A DNA stretch of 64,000 nucleotides, taken from Termitomyces sp. T153 (taxonomy: Eukaryota; Basidiomycota; Agaricomycetes; Agaricales; Lyophyllaceae). The translations under genes were made by a program, and so were the position numbers. The DNA is taken from assembly GCA_018296165.2 (NCBI GenBank), contig JACKQL020000001.1, forward strand, positions 620,001 through 684,000, read 5' to 3'. Numbering within the stretch: position 1 is the first letter of the stretch; the number at the start of each line of letters is the position of its first letter. This document shows, piece by piece, positions 24,549 to 36,139 of the stretch. The notes beneath the pieces were generated by a model, which was not told the DNA's origin, ran no database searches, and was given only the letters and a program-made list of their open reading frames with translations.

Positions 24549-25650
24549 TGATGTGCTCCTATGCTGCTTAGTGCCATGCAGGAAACCTAAAAAGAGGACC
24601 TAACACTAGTCACTAGATAGGGTAGCTGGCAGTAGGAAGTTAATAGATGAGGGCAAGTTAGTAACCATAGCAGAGAACAAGAGCAAACAATGGGTGAAGT
24701 GAAGGAGAAGCAAAAAGGGTTGCTATTGCTAGCCTAAGTTGCCAGATGGTAATGGAAGGTCACTAGATGAGAAAGGGAAACAGATGAAGACAAAAAAGTT
24801 GCTAAGAAAGAGTGAACCAAGTGGCAAAAGAGGAGATGGGAAGAGAAAGGGGAAGTGATGATAAAGAGACTGAAAAGAGGACAAATGCAAACTAGTCACT
24901 AGCCATAGTTGCTAGCATTGCTATGTTGAAATAAACATTAAGGGCACCCACAGTTGGTACTACACTAAGTCAAAGTTGAGGTTGGCAAGACTGGTGCTAA
25001 GTCATTGTTGATAGTGAGCAATAGAGCAAAGTGAAATCTTAAGCTGGTAAGCTTAGAGAGAGGGGGGAATGGTACTCTATTTGTTGTATGATGGTCTCTA
25101 TGTACAGGCAGTATTTATACTGTTTGTAAGTATAGTATAAGAAAGGAGATAATAGTTGTCACTAGCAATGGCATCTGCCAAAGTGTTTATGATATATATG
25201 AGGTGTCAATCTGTAACCAAGTAAAAAGTAAGCAACACTGATGTGATGCATAAAGGCAATAAATCACAAGAAAAGAGCATGTCCAATGTCAATACCTGAA
25301 GTGTAAACACCATTCAAGTATGTTTGTAAGCTTGACAAGAAAAATGATAAGTAAGAAATCACATGACTGTCAATATGTCCATTTTTTGAAGGGGGAAGGT
25401 GGTGTTGTCACCAAGAAAGTTGCTAGCACTTGTTGCTAAGAAAGGTCTTGACCTTGTCATTCTAGACCCAAAGTACAAACTCCATGTGATACAGCTTGTG
25501 ATTGATAAGTCTTGTGGTTGCTAAAATCCTGTGCAAAGGCTATGTTGATCCAGACCTTGGGGCTAGGCCTCACATGCTGAGTGTTGTGACTTGTGCCATG
25601 TTCAAAATAATCAGCTGCTGTCCAGTCCAAAATGCTGAAAATGGTGAGCA
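24549..25650 (-). repeat. 3' LTR of the old reverse-strand Ty3/gypsy copy
   Basis: It begins tgatgtgctcctatg, the reverse complement of the 3' end of the intact element's LTR (ending gagcacatca). It aligns through the TATA region to about 25650. The outermost roughly 20 bp of the LTR's 5' tip are missing where it joins protease sequence. CpG is almost absent. Confidence 0.75.
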
Positions 25651-28077
25651 AGTCCTAGTGATTGTCCCATAGTACTGTTAATGCTCTGCATATTTAAAAC
25701 AATGCTGGAGTCATAGGATAGGCCAAGGTTGCTAGCAATTTCTGCAGACATTGAAATAATCTGAGAGCCACTGTCAGTGATGCATTCTACTTCTTCTTTG
25801 TTATCAATCAGCATCATAACAGATCAAAGTGACTGAGAATCCTAGCAACAGTGAGCACCATGGGCTCTTCTCCAAGGGGCAGTGAATCAATATAAGCCTT
25901 GATGGGGTCAACAGATGCAACTGATGCCTGATCCAATGTGAGTCTGTTAGTGGTAGCAGCATTGGATCTTAGCAAAAACTGTGGTTCTTCAATAGCAAAA
26001 GTCAGCAAAGCATCTTGGAAAATGTTGCTGGGGTCCTGTACTGTGCTAGCTCCCACAAGTCACTTGGGCATGACAGCTGTCCTAAAGTGATTCCTGATAT
26101 CCTGAGACACTGAGAAAAGTTTGCCAACCAAGACTGTGACCTTGGTGCTTGAAACCCTTTTGAAACCTGCTTTGGATTGCTTGATGTCATAAATGGGTGG
26201 CATAGTCCAATATGTGCCATCATTAGATCTGTCAGGAGCAACAAAATTCCTGTTAGCAGGGAGAGCATAGCAACCAGGAATGCCAGAAAACAGGTGTACT
26301 GGGGGCTGAGCAACAGGTTCCTTAGTGACAGGCAGTAGTTTGTTAGCAACAGGTCAGTCAAATGCTTTGCCTTTGTCTGCAGGCTTAGTGGCAGGAGCTG
26401 GTACAGAATTGGAAGGGGATGAAGTTGCTGGAGTGTTGCTAGTCAAGGATATTGCCTTGGGGGTATCATTTGCCAGTTGATATGCTGTGCAGGGAACTTG
26501 TACACTGTCAAACTTTTTGCCAGGTTGCCTAAGTGCAAACAGTTCACATTCCAATGCCTTGATGCATTCTTCCTTGCTTAATGCTTGGCCCATAGCAACA
26601 TCCCATTGCATTACCTTGTGAATTAGCAACTGCTGCATAGCCACTTGCTCTGGGTTGGGGTTAGTGTTAGAAGAGAGTCTACTAGTAACAATTTGTCCTG
26701 GGTTAAGTCTATGCCATTCCTTGATATGTTCCATGTAAAGCCACTTGCTGAAATGGTTGGGAATCATAGTGCCTGATGGTAATATAATCTTGCCTTCAGC
26801 ATTGTAATGGATCTTACCCTGTTGAATCATGTGTTCCATTTTAATACAAGTGCCATGGACCATAGTATGACCTGTTTTGCCACAGAAGTGGCAAGTGCTG
26901 CTAGTGAACTGTTGGTGAGGCTGAGCATTGTTGTTGGTCAAGAGGGCTTCCAGACATTCCAAGGTGCTGACAATTGCTGTGGTTGTTGCTAACTTGAGGG
27001 TTTCCTGCTTGGGTGTAGGCAATGGCAAAACTGGGGCATTAGCAATTGGCAACAAAGTGATACTGGTGGTGCCATTGCTGGTCTTGGTTGTCAAGGTGTC
27101 CATGCCCTTTAAAACCCATTTAGCACCTTCAAAAACTTGATCAACATTGTAAGGGTCCTCAGGATGGTGGTCAGGAAGCATAATTTCAAGTTGGCAAATA
27201 ATTTTAGACCATAGCAACATAGGGATACCTTGTTGGAAGAGATGACATTCCTCATTGCAATAGAGCTTACCATTAGCAAGAAGCCATTTAGCAATGCATT
27301 GGAAGTCTTGATAGTAATCAGAGAATCTGCCCAAAGTCACTAAGCTGCTGTTGAAGGTCTGGTTGACAAGTTGTTTGAGGTTGCCAAGGTTGTATCAAGC
27401 ACTAGCATCAGCACTAGGGTACAACCTGAGCACTGCCACCTTCCATTCCTGGTACATATAAGGTTGAGGGGCATTGTTGCCAATAGTAACATTGTCACCA
27501 AATTCAGGTAAGCTGAGCCAGGTTTCTGCCATGTCATAAGAGACATATCGAGCCACATATTCCTTCTTTTGAGTGTTGTCAATAATGCCACAGTCAGCAA
27601 AGAGATATTCTAATTCCTTAAAATACTGGGGGAGTTTCCTGGGGCAACCCTCATCCCATTTTGGTGTAGTAGTATTATTGCACAGCAGCATTCTAGCATG
27701 CCAAGTGGCAGGGTCATTGTTTATAGTAGTGATTGTTAATACTGGCAGTTGTAGAGGGTTAGTTGGTAACAAAGGGATAGAGTGAGCTTCTGGAAAGAAG
27801 ATAGAGTCAGTAGGAGTTAAAGGTGAGAGGGGTGCATTGAGAAAACTTTTGATAAAGGTCCCTGGGAAGTCAGCAAGGATTTTGCTAACATCACCAAGGT
27901 TCCTAGCAGTTTCAAGTTTGTCAGCAAGAGGTCAAGGTCAAGTCACTGGCAGAGAGTTGTGAGGGGTCAACAGAGGGGACTGTGGGAGTTTGCTAAAGAT
28001 TTCTAAGCAATGCTTTTCTTGGGCTCTGGTTTCTGGTGGAATGGTTAACTATAATACCCTTGTGGTGGGCTCCAAAA
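25651..28077 (-). pseudogene. Degraded gag-protease of an old Ty3/gypsy copy
   Basis: Read on the reverse strand, the frames match the intact element: PQYFKELEYLFADCG, DHHPEDPYNVDQVFEGAKW, the knuckle CHFCGKTGHTMV, and the protease stretch MLIDNKEEVEC followed by DSGSQIISMS. Arg codons with CpG in the young copy are here Cys, His, Gln or stop, the signature of CpG deamination. After the protease, sequence passes directly into LTR at about 25650. Reverse transcriptase, RNase H and integrase are therefore deleted. The primer-site region near 28061-28077 still resembles the young copy's TGGAGCCCACC. Confidence 0.85.
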
Positions 28078-28582
28078 TGATGTGTTCCTATGCCACCTAG
28101 TGCTGTGCAGGAAAGCTAAAAAGAGGACCTAACACTAGTCACTAGATATGGCAGCTGGCAGTAGGAGGTTAATAATGAGGGCAAGTCAGTAACCATCCCA
28201 GAGAATGAGAGCTAATAGGTGCAGAGTAAAGGGAGAAGTGCAAAAAATTGCTATCACTAGCCTAAATCACTAAATGGTAATAGAGGGTTGCTAGACAAAG
28301 GAAGGGAAAAAGAATGAAGGCAAAAGAGTCACTAAGAAAAGGGAAACTAAGTGGTAAAAGGGGAGTTGGGAAGAGAAAGGGGCAGTGATGATAAAGAGAC
28401 TGGAAGGAAGATGAACACAAACTAATCACTAGCCATAGTTGCTAGCATTGTTAAGTCAAGATAATGCTAAGGGCACCCACAGTTGGTACCACACTAAGTC
28501 AAAGTTGAGGTTGGCAAGACTGTCACTAAGTTGTTGTTGATAGTGAGCAAAAGAGCAGAATGAAATCTTAAGCTGGTAAGCT

Positions 28583-28616
<34 letters not shown>

Positions 28617-29150
28617 TGGTACTCTGTTTGTTGTCTTTGGTTTCTATGTACAGGCAGTATTTATACTGTTTGTAAGTATAGTATAAGAAAGGAGATCATA
28701 GTTGCCACCAGCAATAGTGTCTGCCAATGTGTCTATGATACATACAAGGTGTCAATCTGGTAACCAAGTAAAAAGTAAGCAAAGTCAATATAATGCATAA
28801 AGGTAATAAATTGCAAGAAAAGAGCATGTCCATTGTCAATACTTGAAGTATAGATGCCATTCAAGTATGTTTGTAAGCTTGACAAGAAAAATGAGAAGTA
28901 AAAAATCACACAACTGTCAATATGTCCATCTTTGGGGAAGGTGGTGTTGTCACCAGGAGAGTTGCTAGTGATCATCACTAATAAAGGTCTTGGCCTTGTT
29001 GTTCTAGACCCAAAGTTCAGACTCCATGTGATATGGCTTGTGATCTTGGAGCTAGGCCTCACATGCTGAGTATTGTGACTTGTGCATGTCAATATAGTCA
29101 GCTGCTGTCCAATCAGAAATGCCTAAATTGGTGCTCAGCAACAAGTGGGT
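28078..29150 (-). repeat. 5' LTR of the old reverse-strand Ty3/gypsy copy
   Basis: It starts tgatgtgttcctatg directly after the primer-site region and aligns with the LTR at 24549 and the intact LTRs. It contains a (GA)n run at 28584-28613. The distal end near 29150 (ggtgctcagcaa) is worn. Confidence 0.7.
28584..28613 (+). repeat. (GA)n microsatellite
   Basis: About 14 GA dinucleotides lie within the old 5' LTR. The paired LTR at 24549 has only a short version (agagagagggggg), so the run expanded after insertion. Confidence 0.9.
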
Positions 29151-29154
29151 CTTA

Positions 29155-29632
29155 TCAATGGTCACAAAGTATTTGTATGTGATGTTGACAAGATGTATAA
29201 TAAATGTCAGTAACAATAAAAGAGCATACCCAATGTCAATATCTGAAGTGTAGATGCCATTCAAGTATGTTTGTAAGCAAGACAAGAAAAATGATAAGTA
29301 AGGAATCACATGGCCTTTAATATATCCATTTCTGGGAAGAGGTATTGTTGTTGCTAGGTAATGTCACTAGCAATTGTCACTAATAAAGGTCTCGGCCTTA
29401 TTGTTCTAGATTCAAAGGCTAGACTCCATGTGATGAAGCTCATGATTCAAAAGTCTCATGGTCACTAAAATCCCATGCAATGGCTATGTCATTCCAGACC
29501 TTGGGGCTAGATCCCATGTGGTGAAGTTGCATGATTGGTACAAACTCATGCTGTGTCCATATCAGGTGCTGCCTAAATAAGATAGTCCTAGATGTTAACA
29601 ACAGTGCCCAGCAACATTTGGGTCTTATTAAC
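29155..29632 (-). repeat. Partial third LTR of the Ty3/gypsy family
   Basis: This second partial LTR copy is placed head-to-tail with the preceding one. It repeats the segments with caatgtcaatatctgaagtg and ataaaggtctcggcctt, and ends gcccagcaacatttgggtctta, the decayed reverse of the LTR's TGATGAGCCC tip. It probably arose by unequal recombination between LTRs. Confidence 0.6.
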
Positions 29633-29635
29633 ATT

Positions 29636-29879
29636 CCTATCTAACTCTGGACCTTGTCCTAGTACACTTGGCCCTGGAGCCCATCAACACCATCTGATCA
29701 CCCATCAAACTCTAAACCCACTCCTGTTGCTTGTGTGACCCTCAATTGCCCCACACTTCCAGTATCTACCCCCAGACTTGTGCCTGACAAATCTTCAAGC
29801 CCAATCCTTATTTGCACTTTGTCTTAGACTTCCCCAGACTTCTCCAGACTTACTTGAACTGCTCCTCCAGTCTATCCTT
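29636..29879 (+). repeat. Left piece of the oldest long LTR (copy E0)
   Basis: It aligns with the middle of copy E1 from acattcataattaact onward. It is interrupted at 29880-29884 by the GCAAG target of the element starting at 29885 and continues at 56113. The front portion of this LTR is missing, replaced by the old Ty3/gypsy material. Confidence 0.7.
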
Positions 29880-29884
29880 GCAAG
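29880..29884 (+). repeat. Target-site duplication GCAAG, left copy
   Basis: GCAAG precedes TGTCACGACC at 29885. The partner copy is at 56113-56117, 26 kb away, directly after TGACA and at the matching point of the interrupted old LTR. Confidence 0.85.
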
Positions 29885-31023
29885 TGTCACGACCCATCCC
29901 CTGGACCCCCATACATCGCCCAACAAACCCCTGTTCCCCCAGAACCTCCCCCAATGCTCCGTCAAACTTCCCCCAGCACTCCGCACCTACTCTGGCTAAC
30001 TCCAATGCATTCTCGGCTAACTCTGATGGCCCCCCAGCCAACTCCAATGTCTTCCCTGCAAGCCGCTGGCGCTTCCCCTAGATCTCCTGAGCCCCTGGGA
30101 CCACTCTCCGCCATGCCTAACCCCATTGCACATTATTGACTCAACATCCTGGCCCCTCTGACTTACCCTGGAGCATCATGACAACTTCAGAACAGACTGT
30201 GTCAACAATTGATCCCATCAACATATCAATGTGGCCCACCCTCTGGTTGTAACCAACACCCATTGACTCCGTTGAGCTCCGCCAAGCCCCACCACCACAG
30301 CCAACATTCCCAGAGCTCTTTAGTAGTCAGTATATAAGGCATAGAGTAGCTCTTTGTTCTCTAGTCTTGAGATTACCTACCTACCCTGCCTGATGTGTTT
30401 CTGATTGTTTCTTCTCATGTTTTGTATTCTGTGTCTTGTTTTCCTTATTCTCAGTCTCCTGGTCTTATCTTGTCTCTATTCTGTTATCATTTTGTTATCA
30501 TTCCATGTCTCCGCCTGAATCCATTCTTGTTTCTGTCTCATCTCCATCTCATTTTGTTTGACTCCACCTCATCTCGCTTGATTCTGTCTATTGTGTTCAA
30601 GTCCTCTCAACCATAATGCCCTCACAAACTCTGCAATTACAATTACAAAACCCCGACACTCTTTCACCAACTCCGGACCCCACTATATGCTCGGCTCCAA
30701 ACCCTATCAATCCCCATTGATCCCCCATCAGAACTCCAGCTCCGCTCCCATCATTTGCATAGCCTCTGCCTCCTCTGCACCCACAATACTCACATACAGA
30801 CTTATGCCTGAACCCCACCAAGCCCATCCCCCTTCCCCGCAACTCATCCTCTACTCCTCTGGACCTCCCCAGGCTTGCTTGGATCAACTCCCACTAACTA
30901 TCTTCACAAGTCCCCAGTGTTTGGAACATCTCCAAGTGCCCAGTTGCTAGTGCAGGGGATCATGTCCATCTAGTAAGGACTCGCCCAGTGTAGCTGAGCC
31001 CCTGTGGTCAGCAGAACCTGACA
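29885..31023 (+). repeat. 5' LTR of long-LTR element E2
   Basis: This is a 1139-bp LTR beginning TGTCACGACC and ending GAACCTGACA. TATATAAG at 30331 is followed 32 bp later by AGTCTTGAGATT (30363-30374), the predicted transcript start region. CpG content is between that of the oldest and youngest copies. Confidence 0.85.
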
Positions 31024-31024
31024 T

Positions 31025-31036
31025 AATCTCAAGACT
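31025..31036 (+). promoter_or_regulatory. Putative self-primer-binding site of E2
   Basis: AATCTCAAGACT begins one base after the LTR. It is the exact reverse complement of AGTCTTGAGATT at 30363-30374 in the same LTR. It has no TGG start typical of a tRNA-primed site. Confidence 0.7.
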
Positions 31037-32807
31037 CTACCTTACCCCATTCGTGATGTCTGCATGTGCCCCGCACACACATTGGCCAAACAATTCCAAT
31101 GCCTATGGTTGACCTGTGCCCAGAAGCCCTTATATGGTTCTACCCCATTTGCTAAGGCACACTGAGTTGCAGATCTGACACCAAAATGTCCCTTCTACTC
31201 TGGTTACACCCATACAATGGCTCTCTCCATGGACACCCTCCCCAACCCATGCTCAACCCTACACCACTCCCACAACCCACCCTTCCTGTACCTTCTCCAC
31301 CAGCTCCACTCCCCCACAAAGACTGAACCCAGCATCACCAAGGCTTTACTCAGACCCCGGCAACAATTTGGTCCATTGCTCGACAGCTTCTTGGACACTG
31401 CACAACAGATCATCCCACTTTCACCCACAACCCTCCCCAAGAAAAGACCACCCTCCAAGCTAGCCCTGCTGTTGATTGGAATCAAGCTCAACCCAGCAGC
31501 CCCACCCACAATAACACAAGATGCCAAGACCAATACTATGCCCCAAGTTATAGAAACCACTTCTGGGATCAGTTAGGACCCCCTGGCTGACTCGGCCATC
31601 ACTTCCACCCAACAAATGAAAGGAGCCTGACACCTCCGACCCAACCCCAACAACCCTGGAATCCCCAAGCTTCTAGATGATCCAGGAAGGAAGAGATACG
31701 TGCCTCCACCCCAATGACTTGAAGCTGCCCCGATCCACCCCTCCAACCCACTCTGGACCCTAGCAACACAACTCCGGGGCCCCCACTTTGACTCCAACAT
31801 CCAACCAAGGGGACCTACAATGCCAGCTCAATAATGAGGCCCCTGTAGCTCCTACCCCACAAGCATAAATCACCAACCACCAGCTCCATACAACTCTGCC
31901 CCTATGCTGAAAGATGTCTATCAAGCAGGGATCACACCAAAACCCCATGCAAAGTAATCTCTCTGGAGTACCCTAAAGTTGCTGATGCCTTCCCCAAGAA
32001 GCAAGCAGTGCTCCTCCCCATTGCCACCCACCCCAAATCAACATCTAAAAAATGGCAAAGGATGTCACATGCCACAATCCCGCCCTCAGAGTCCCAGCCC
32101 CACCACCATCCCACTCCCTTCCCCCAACACAAAATGCTCTCCAAGAAGAGAAGAAACTCTGGGACCCCCAAAGTAGCTCCCCCCAAAAATTCACAACATC
32201 TCTGGCAAATCCAATGCCAAGAATAATGAAGTGGCCCCACCGACTCTGTCCCAACAATCAAGGGACCAATGATGCCTTCCACAGAAGTGACCAACCCCCA
32301 CTCACATTTGCAACAGCCTCTGGACTGCTCTAGAGCATGAATGAAGAATTGCTCTGACCCCACCATGACTCTCAGGGAGTCCAAACCAATGCTCCCCCAT
32401 GACCAACTTCCCCGCTGCCCTCCAACAATTGTGAATGACCATCTCCCCCCATTGCAGCAAATATTTCGCACAGAGGGACAATGGCCAGACTCACCCAAAA
32501 CCTCAGAAGACAGCTAGACCAGCTCCTTCCCCCATCCAAGCTTGGCTCTAGGAGCCACCACCACTCCTACATGACAACTCCACTGCTCAGTGGTAATATC
32601 CATCAAACACCTACTTGTCACGCTGATGTGAACCTAGAGGAAAACCCCCATTCTGGAGCTTCCCCTCTGATTCGTGACACAACCCTGCCAACAAGTTAAG
32701 ACTCAGTCCCAACCCCCACATTGACCCTGGATCCCTGGTACCTGCGCTTGGAATGGTGGACCAACAAAATGCACCTTGAACCCCTTCCTCTGCCCTGCAC
32801 CACCCCC

Positions 32808-33963
32808 TGTCAGGTTCCGCTGACCTCGGGGGCTCAGCTGCACTGGGCAAGTCCTTACTAGGCGGGCGTGATCCCCTTGCACTGGTAACCAAACACTCGA
32901 AGACATTCCGGGCCATGGTGGCTCGTGCGGGTAGTTGGGGGGATGTGATCCAGACAGATCCGGGGAGGTCCGGAGAAGTCGGATTGTGAGGAAACGAGAC
33001 GGTCCTGGCGGGGTTCAGGCAGAAGGCCGTACGGGGGATTTGCGGAGGCAAAGGATGAGGTGGCTGTGTGATCAGTGGGAGCGGAGCTGGGTTTTGATGG
33101 GAGATCATTTGGAGCTGATGGAGTCCAGGACCGAGTGAAGAGCAAGGTTCGGACCTGGTAAAGGAGTGTCGGGGTTCGTAATTGTAATCGCGGAGTTCGT
33201 GAGGTCGTTAAGGTTGATGAAGACTTGGGTACAATGATTGGACGGAGTCACCGAGACAGCGTCAGATGAAATGGGATGGTGTTGATATGGGACAAGAGTA
33301 GATTCGAATAGAGATACGAAACGATAACAAGAACGATAACGAAATGGAGACGAGACAAGACCGGGAGACTGAGATGAGACTGGGAGACTGAGATAAGACC
33401 GGGAGACTGAGATAAGAAAACGAGACACGAAACACAAAACACGAAAAGGAAACAATCAGACCATAGGTAACGTTAAGCAATATCAAGACTAGGGTACGAA
33501 GAGTTACTCAATGACTTATATACTGACTACCGGAGGACTTCGGGGTACGTCGGCTGTGGCGGCGGGGCTTGGCGGAGCTCGACGGAGGGGGCGGGTGTCG
33601 GTTGTGATCGAGGATCGTGCCGCACTGATACGTTGATGGGATCATTGGAGAACGCGGGTTGCCCCGAGGTTGATACTCCGAAATAGGTCGGAGGAACTAG
33701 GGTGTTGAGTTGATGATGGGTGGCAAAGATTGGGAACAGCGGGGGTGGTTCTCAGGGTTCAGGAGGCCCAGGGTAAGTGTCAGTGGCTGCGGGGCAGGCA
33801 CCGAAGTTGGCCAGGGGGCCGTCGGAGTTAGCCGGGGAGGCGTCGGAGTTAGCCAAAGTAGGCGCAGGGCATGGGCAGAAGTTCGGCGGAGCGTTGGGGG
33901 TCCCTTTGGGGGTTCAGGGGGTTGATGGACGATGTGCAGGGTTTCGGGGAACGGGTCGTGACA
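32808..33963 (-). mobile_element. Reverse solo LTR of the long-LTR family
   Basis: It reads TGTCAGGTTC at 32808 (reverse of GAACCTGACA) to CGGGTCGTGACA at 33963, 1156 bp. It is flanked by CCCCC on both sides (32803-32807 and 33964-33968), a 5-bp target duplication. It is CpG-rich and so younger than the element it lies in. Confidence 0.85.
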
Positions 33964-34984
33964 CCCCCAAAGCCAACACAACCAACAAACCCCTCATCAA
34001 GTGACTCTTGTGTTGACTCCAGGACTGCTAACTTTTTCCCTGACAAAAGAAACACCTACTCCCAGAAGGAACCACCCACGGGATGAGCCCTGAAGCATCT
34101 CTGCTGGGGCAAGCCATTCCCCAACCGACCCCTGCACTGCCCCTGCCCAAAGAAGCATCCACCAATACAACCCCAACAGACCTCCAAACTCTAGGGAGTG
34201 TCAGAAATATGTAAGACCCCTCTGTCCATCTCTGGACTTACCCTTGGCCAGGAAAGCAATGTCACATAGATGACCCAGAACCCACAAACTTCGACTCCAG
34301 ACCAGAAGGAACTGGTCAGGACTGATCACCCTGCACCCCACCCCCTTGTCATTGACACTCTGGAGCACACCAAAGCACCACCCGAGCATGCCTGCCCATA
34401 AATGCAATACTCTGGAGCATGACTTTGACCAGAACCAACACTCTGGAGCACAGCAAAGCCCAATCCCAAGTGCCCTTCACCAAATACAATACTCTGGAGC
34501 TCAACAAAACCCCACCATGCACATCCCCACCCAAACATAAACCTCTGGGCACCCCCAACCAAGGAAACGCAACCCTCACCCTAAGGGAGTACCTCTGCCT
34601 CCACGCTGACCAAACCCACAGCATAGACAGCATGGAAAACAGCCCCCTGCCAACTTATTACAGGGACCACCCTACCCCGGGAGCTCCATCACTAAGCCAC
34701 TAGGGACTCCCTCCTCTAGCCAACTACGCTCCAAGGACAAGCCTCACCCTGCCACCCCCACCATCATTAAAAAGGACTTCCGCCACCCTGCCACCCGCAT
34801 TGGCATAAAGGCCAGACCACTAGAAGACCTCTACCCCCACCAGCCGCACCAACAAAAGACCAAAGCCCTGACCACCCCAAACACATGTTGAAGACTTGGA
34901 GGTCCACCCCCTTGAACCAGCACAATGCACATCTCTGCCGCAGACTGAAGAAAAACTCCTACACTCTGGGTCCGAGGGCCTGAG

Positions 34985-36126
34985 TGTCACGACCCGTCCC
35001 CTGAACCCCCGCACATCGTCCATCAACCCCCCAAACCCCCAAAAAACCCCCAACGCTCTGCCGAACTTCCGCCCATGCCCCGCGCCTATTTCGGCTAACT
35101 CCAATGCCTCCCCGGCTAACTCTGACGGCCCCCTGGCCAACTCCAAGGCCCCCTGGTGAACTTCAACGCCTTCCCCGCAGCCACTGACACTTACCCTGGA
35201 TCTCCCGAACCCTGAGAACCACCCCCGCTGTTCCCGATCTTCGCCACCCATCATCAACTCAACACCCTGGTTCCTCCGACCTATTCCGGAGTATCACGAC
35301 AACCTCGGGGCGACCCGCATTCCCCAATGATCCCATCAACGTATCAGCACGGCCCGATCCTCGATCGCAACCGACACCCGCCCACTCCATCAAGCTCCGC
35401 CAAGCCCCGCCGCCGCAGCCAACGTACCCCGAAGTTCTCCGGTAGTCAGTATATAAGCCATCGAGTAGCTCTTCATACTCTAGTCTTGATATTGCTTAAC
35501 GTTACCTATGGTCTGATTGTTTCCTTTTCGTGTTTTGTGTTTCGTGTCTCGTTTCCTTATCTCAGTCTCCCGGTCTTGTCTCATCTCCATTTCGTTATCG
35601 TTCTCGTTATCGTTTCGTATCTCTATTCGAATCTACTCTTGTCCTATATCAACCCCATCCCATTTCGTCTGACGCTGTCTCGGTGACTCCGTCCGACCAT
35701 TGTGCCCAAGTCTTCATCAACCCTAACGACCTCACGAACTCCGCGATTACAATTACGAACCCCGACACTCCTTTACCAGGTCCGAACCTCACTCTTCGCT
35801 CGGTCCCGGACTCCATCAGCTCCAAATGATCTCCCATCAAACCCCGGCTCCGTTCCCATTGATCACACAGCCACCTACTCCCTTGCTTCCGCGAATCTCC
35901 CGTACGGCCTTCTGCCTGAACCCCGCCAAGACCGTCTCGTTTCCTCACAATCCGACTTCTCCGGACCTTCCCGGATCTGTCTGGATCACATCCCCCCAAC
36001 TACCCGCACAAGCCACCAGGGCCCGGAACATCTTCGAGTGTTCGGTTACCAGTGCAAGGGGATCACGCCCGCCTAGTAAGGACTCGCCCAGTGCAGCTGA
36101 GCCCCCGAGGTCAGCGGAACCTGACA
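34985..36126 (+). repeat. 5' LTR of E3
   Basis: It runs from TGTCACGACC to GAACCTGACA. TATATAA is at 35450-35456, and AGTCTTGATATT at 35482-35493 lies at the predicted start of transcription. Confidence 0.88.
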
Positions 36127-36127
36127 T

Positions 36128-36139
36128 AATATCAAGACT
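36128..36139 (+). promoter_or_regulatory. Putative self-primer-binding site of E3
   Basis: AATATCAAGACT begins one base after the LTR. It is the exact reverse complement of AGTCTTGATATT at 35482-35493. Compare E2, where both partners carry the matching base change. Confidence 0.72.

Larger units (their letters stand above)
31024..34984 (+). mobile_element. Internal region of long-LTR element E2, interrupted
   Basis: This region is homologous to the internal region of E3 from its start (36127) to a position near 38400. It is interrupted by a reverse solo LTR at 32808-33963. No gag or pol domain could be recognised. A short stretch near 31960-32060 (LEYPKVADAFPKKQAV) faintly recalls the start of a gypsy reverse transcriptase but is too weak to call. 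The proline- and histidine-rich plus-strand frames reflect C-rich composition. Confidence 0.65.

Noticed and set aside
23403..25650. Direct-repeat-like tctaaga and aagaca phrases as a CRISPR-style array
   Set aside because: Spacing is irregular, copies are few and diverged, and the genome is fungal.
31960..32060. Reverse transcriptase start in E2 (LEYPKVADAFPKKQ)
   Set aside because: Only a short faint resemblance; none of the catalytic blocks follow, so calling a pol gene would be unsupported.
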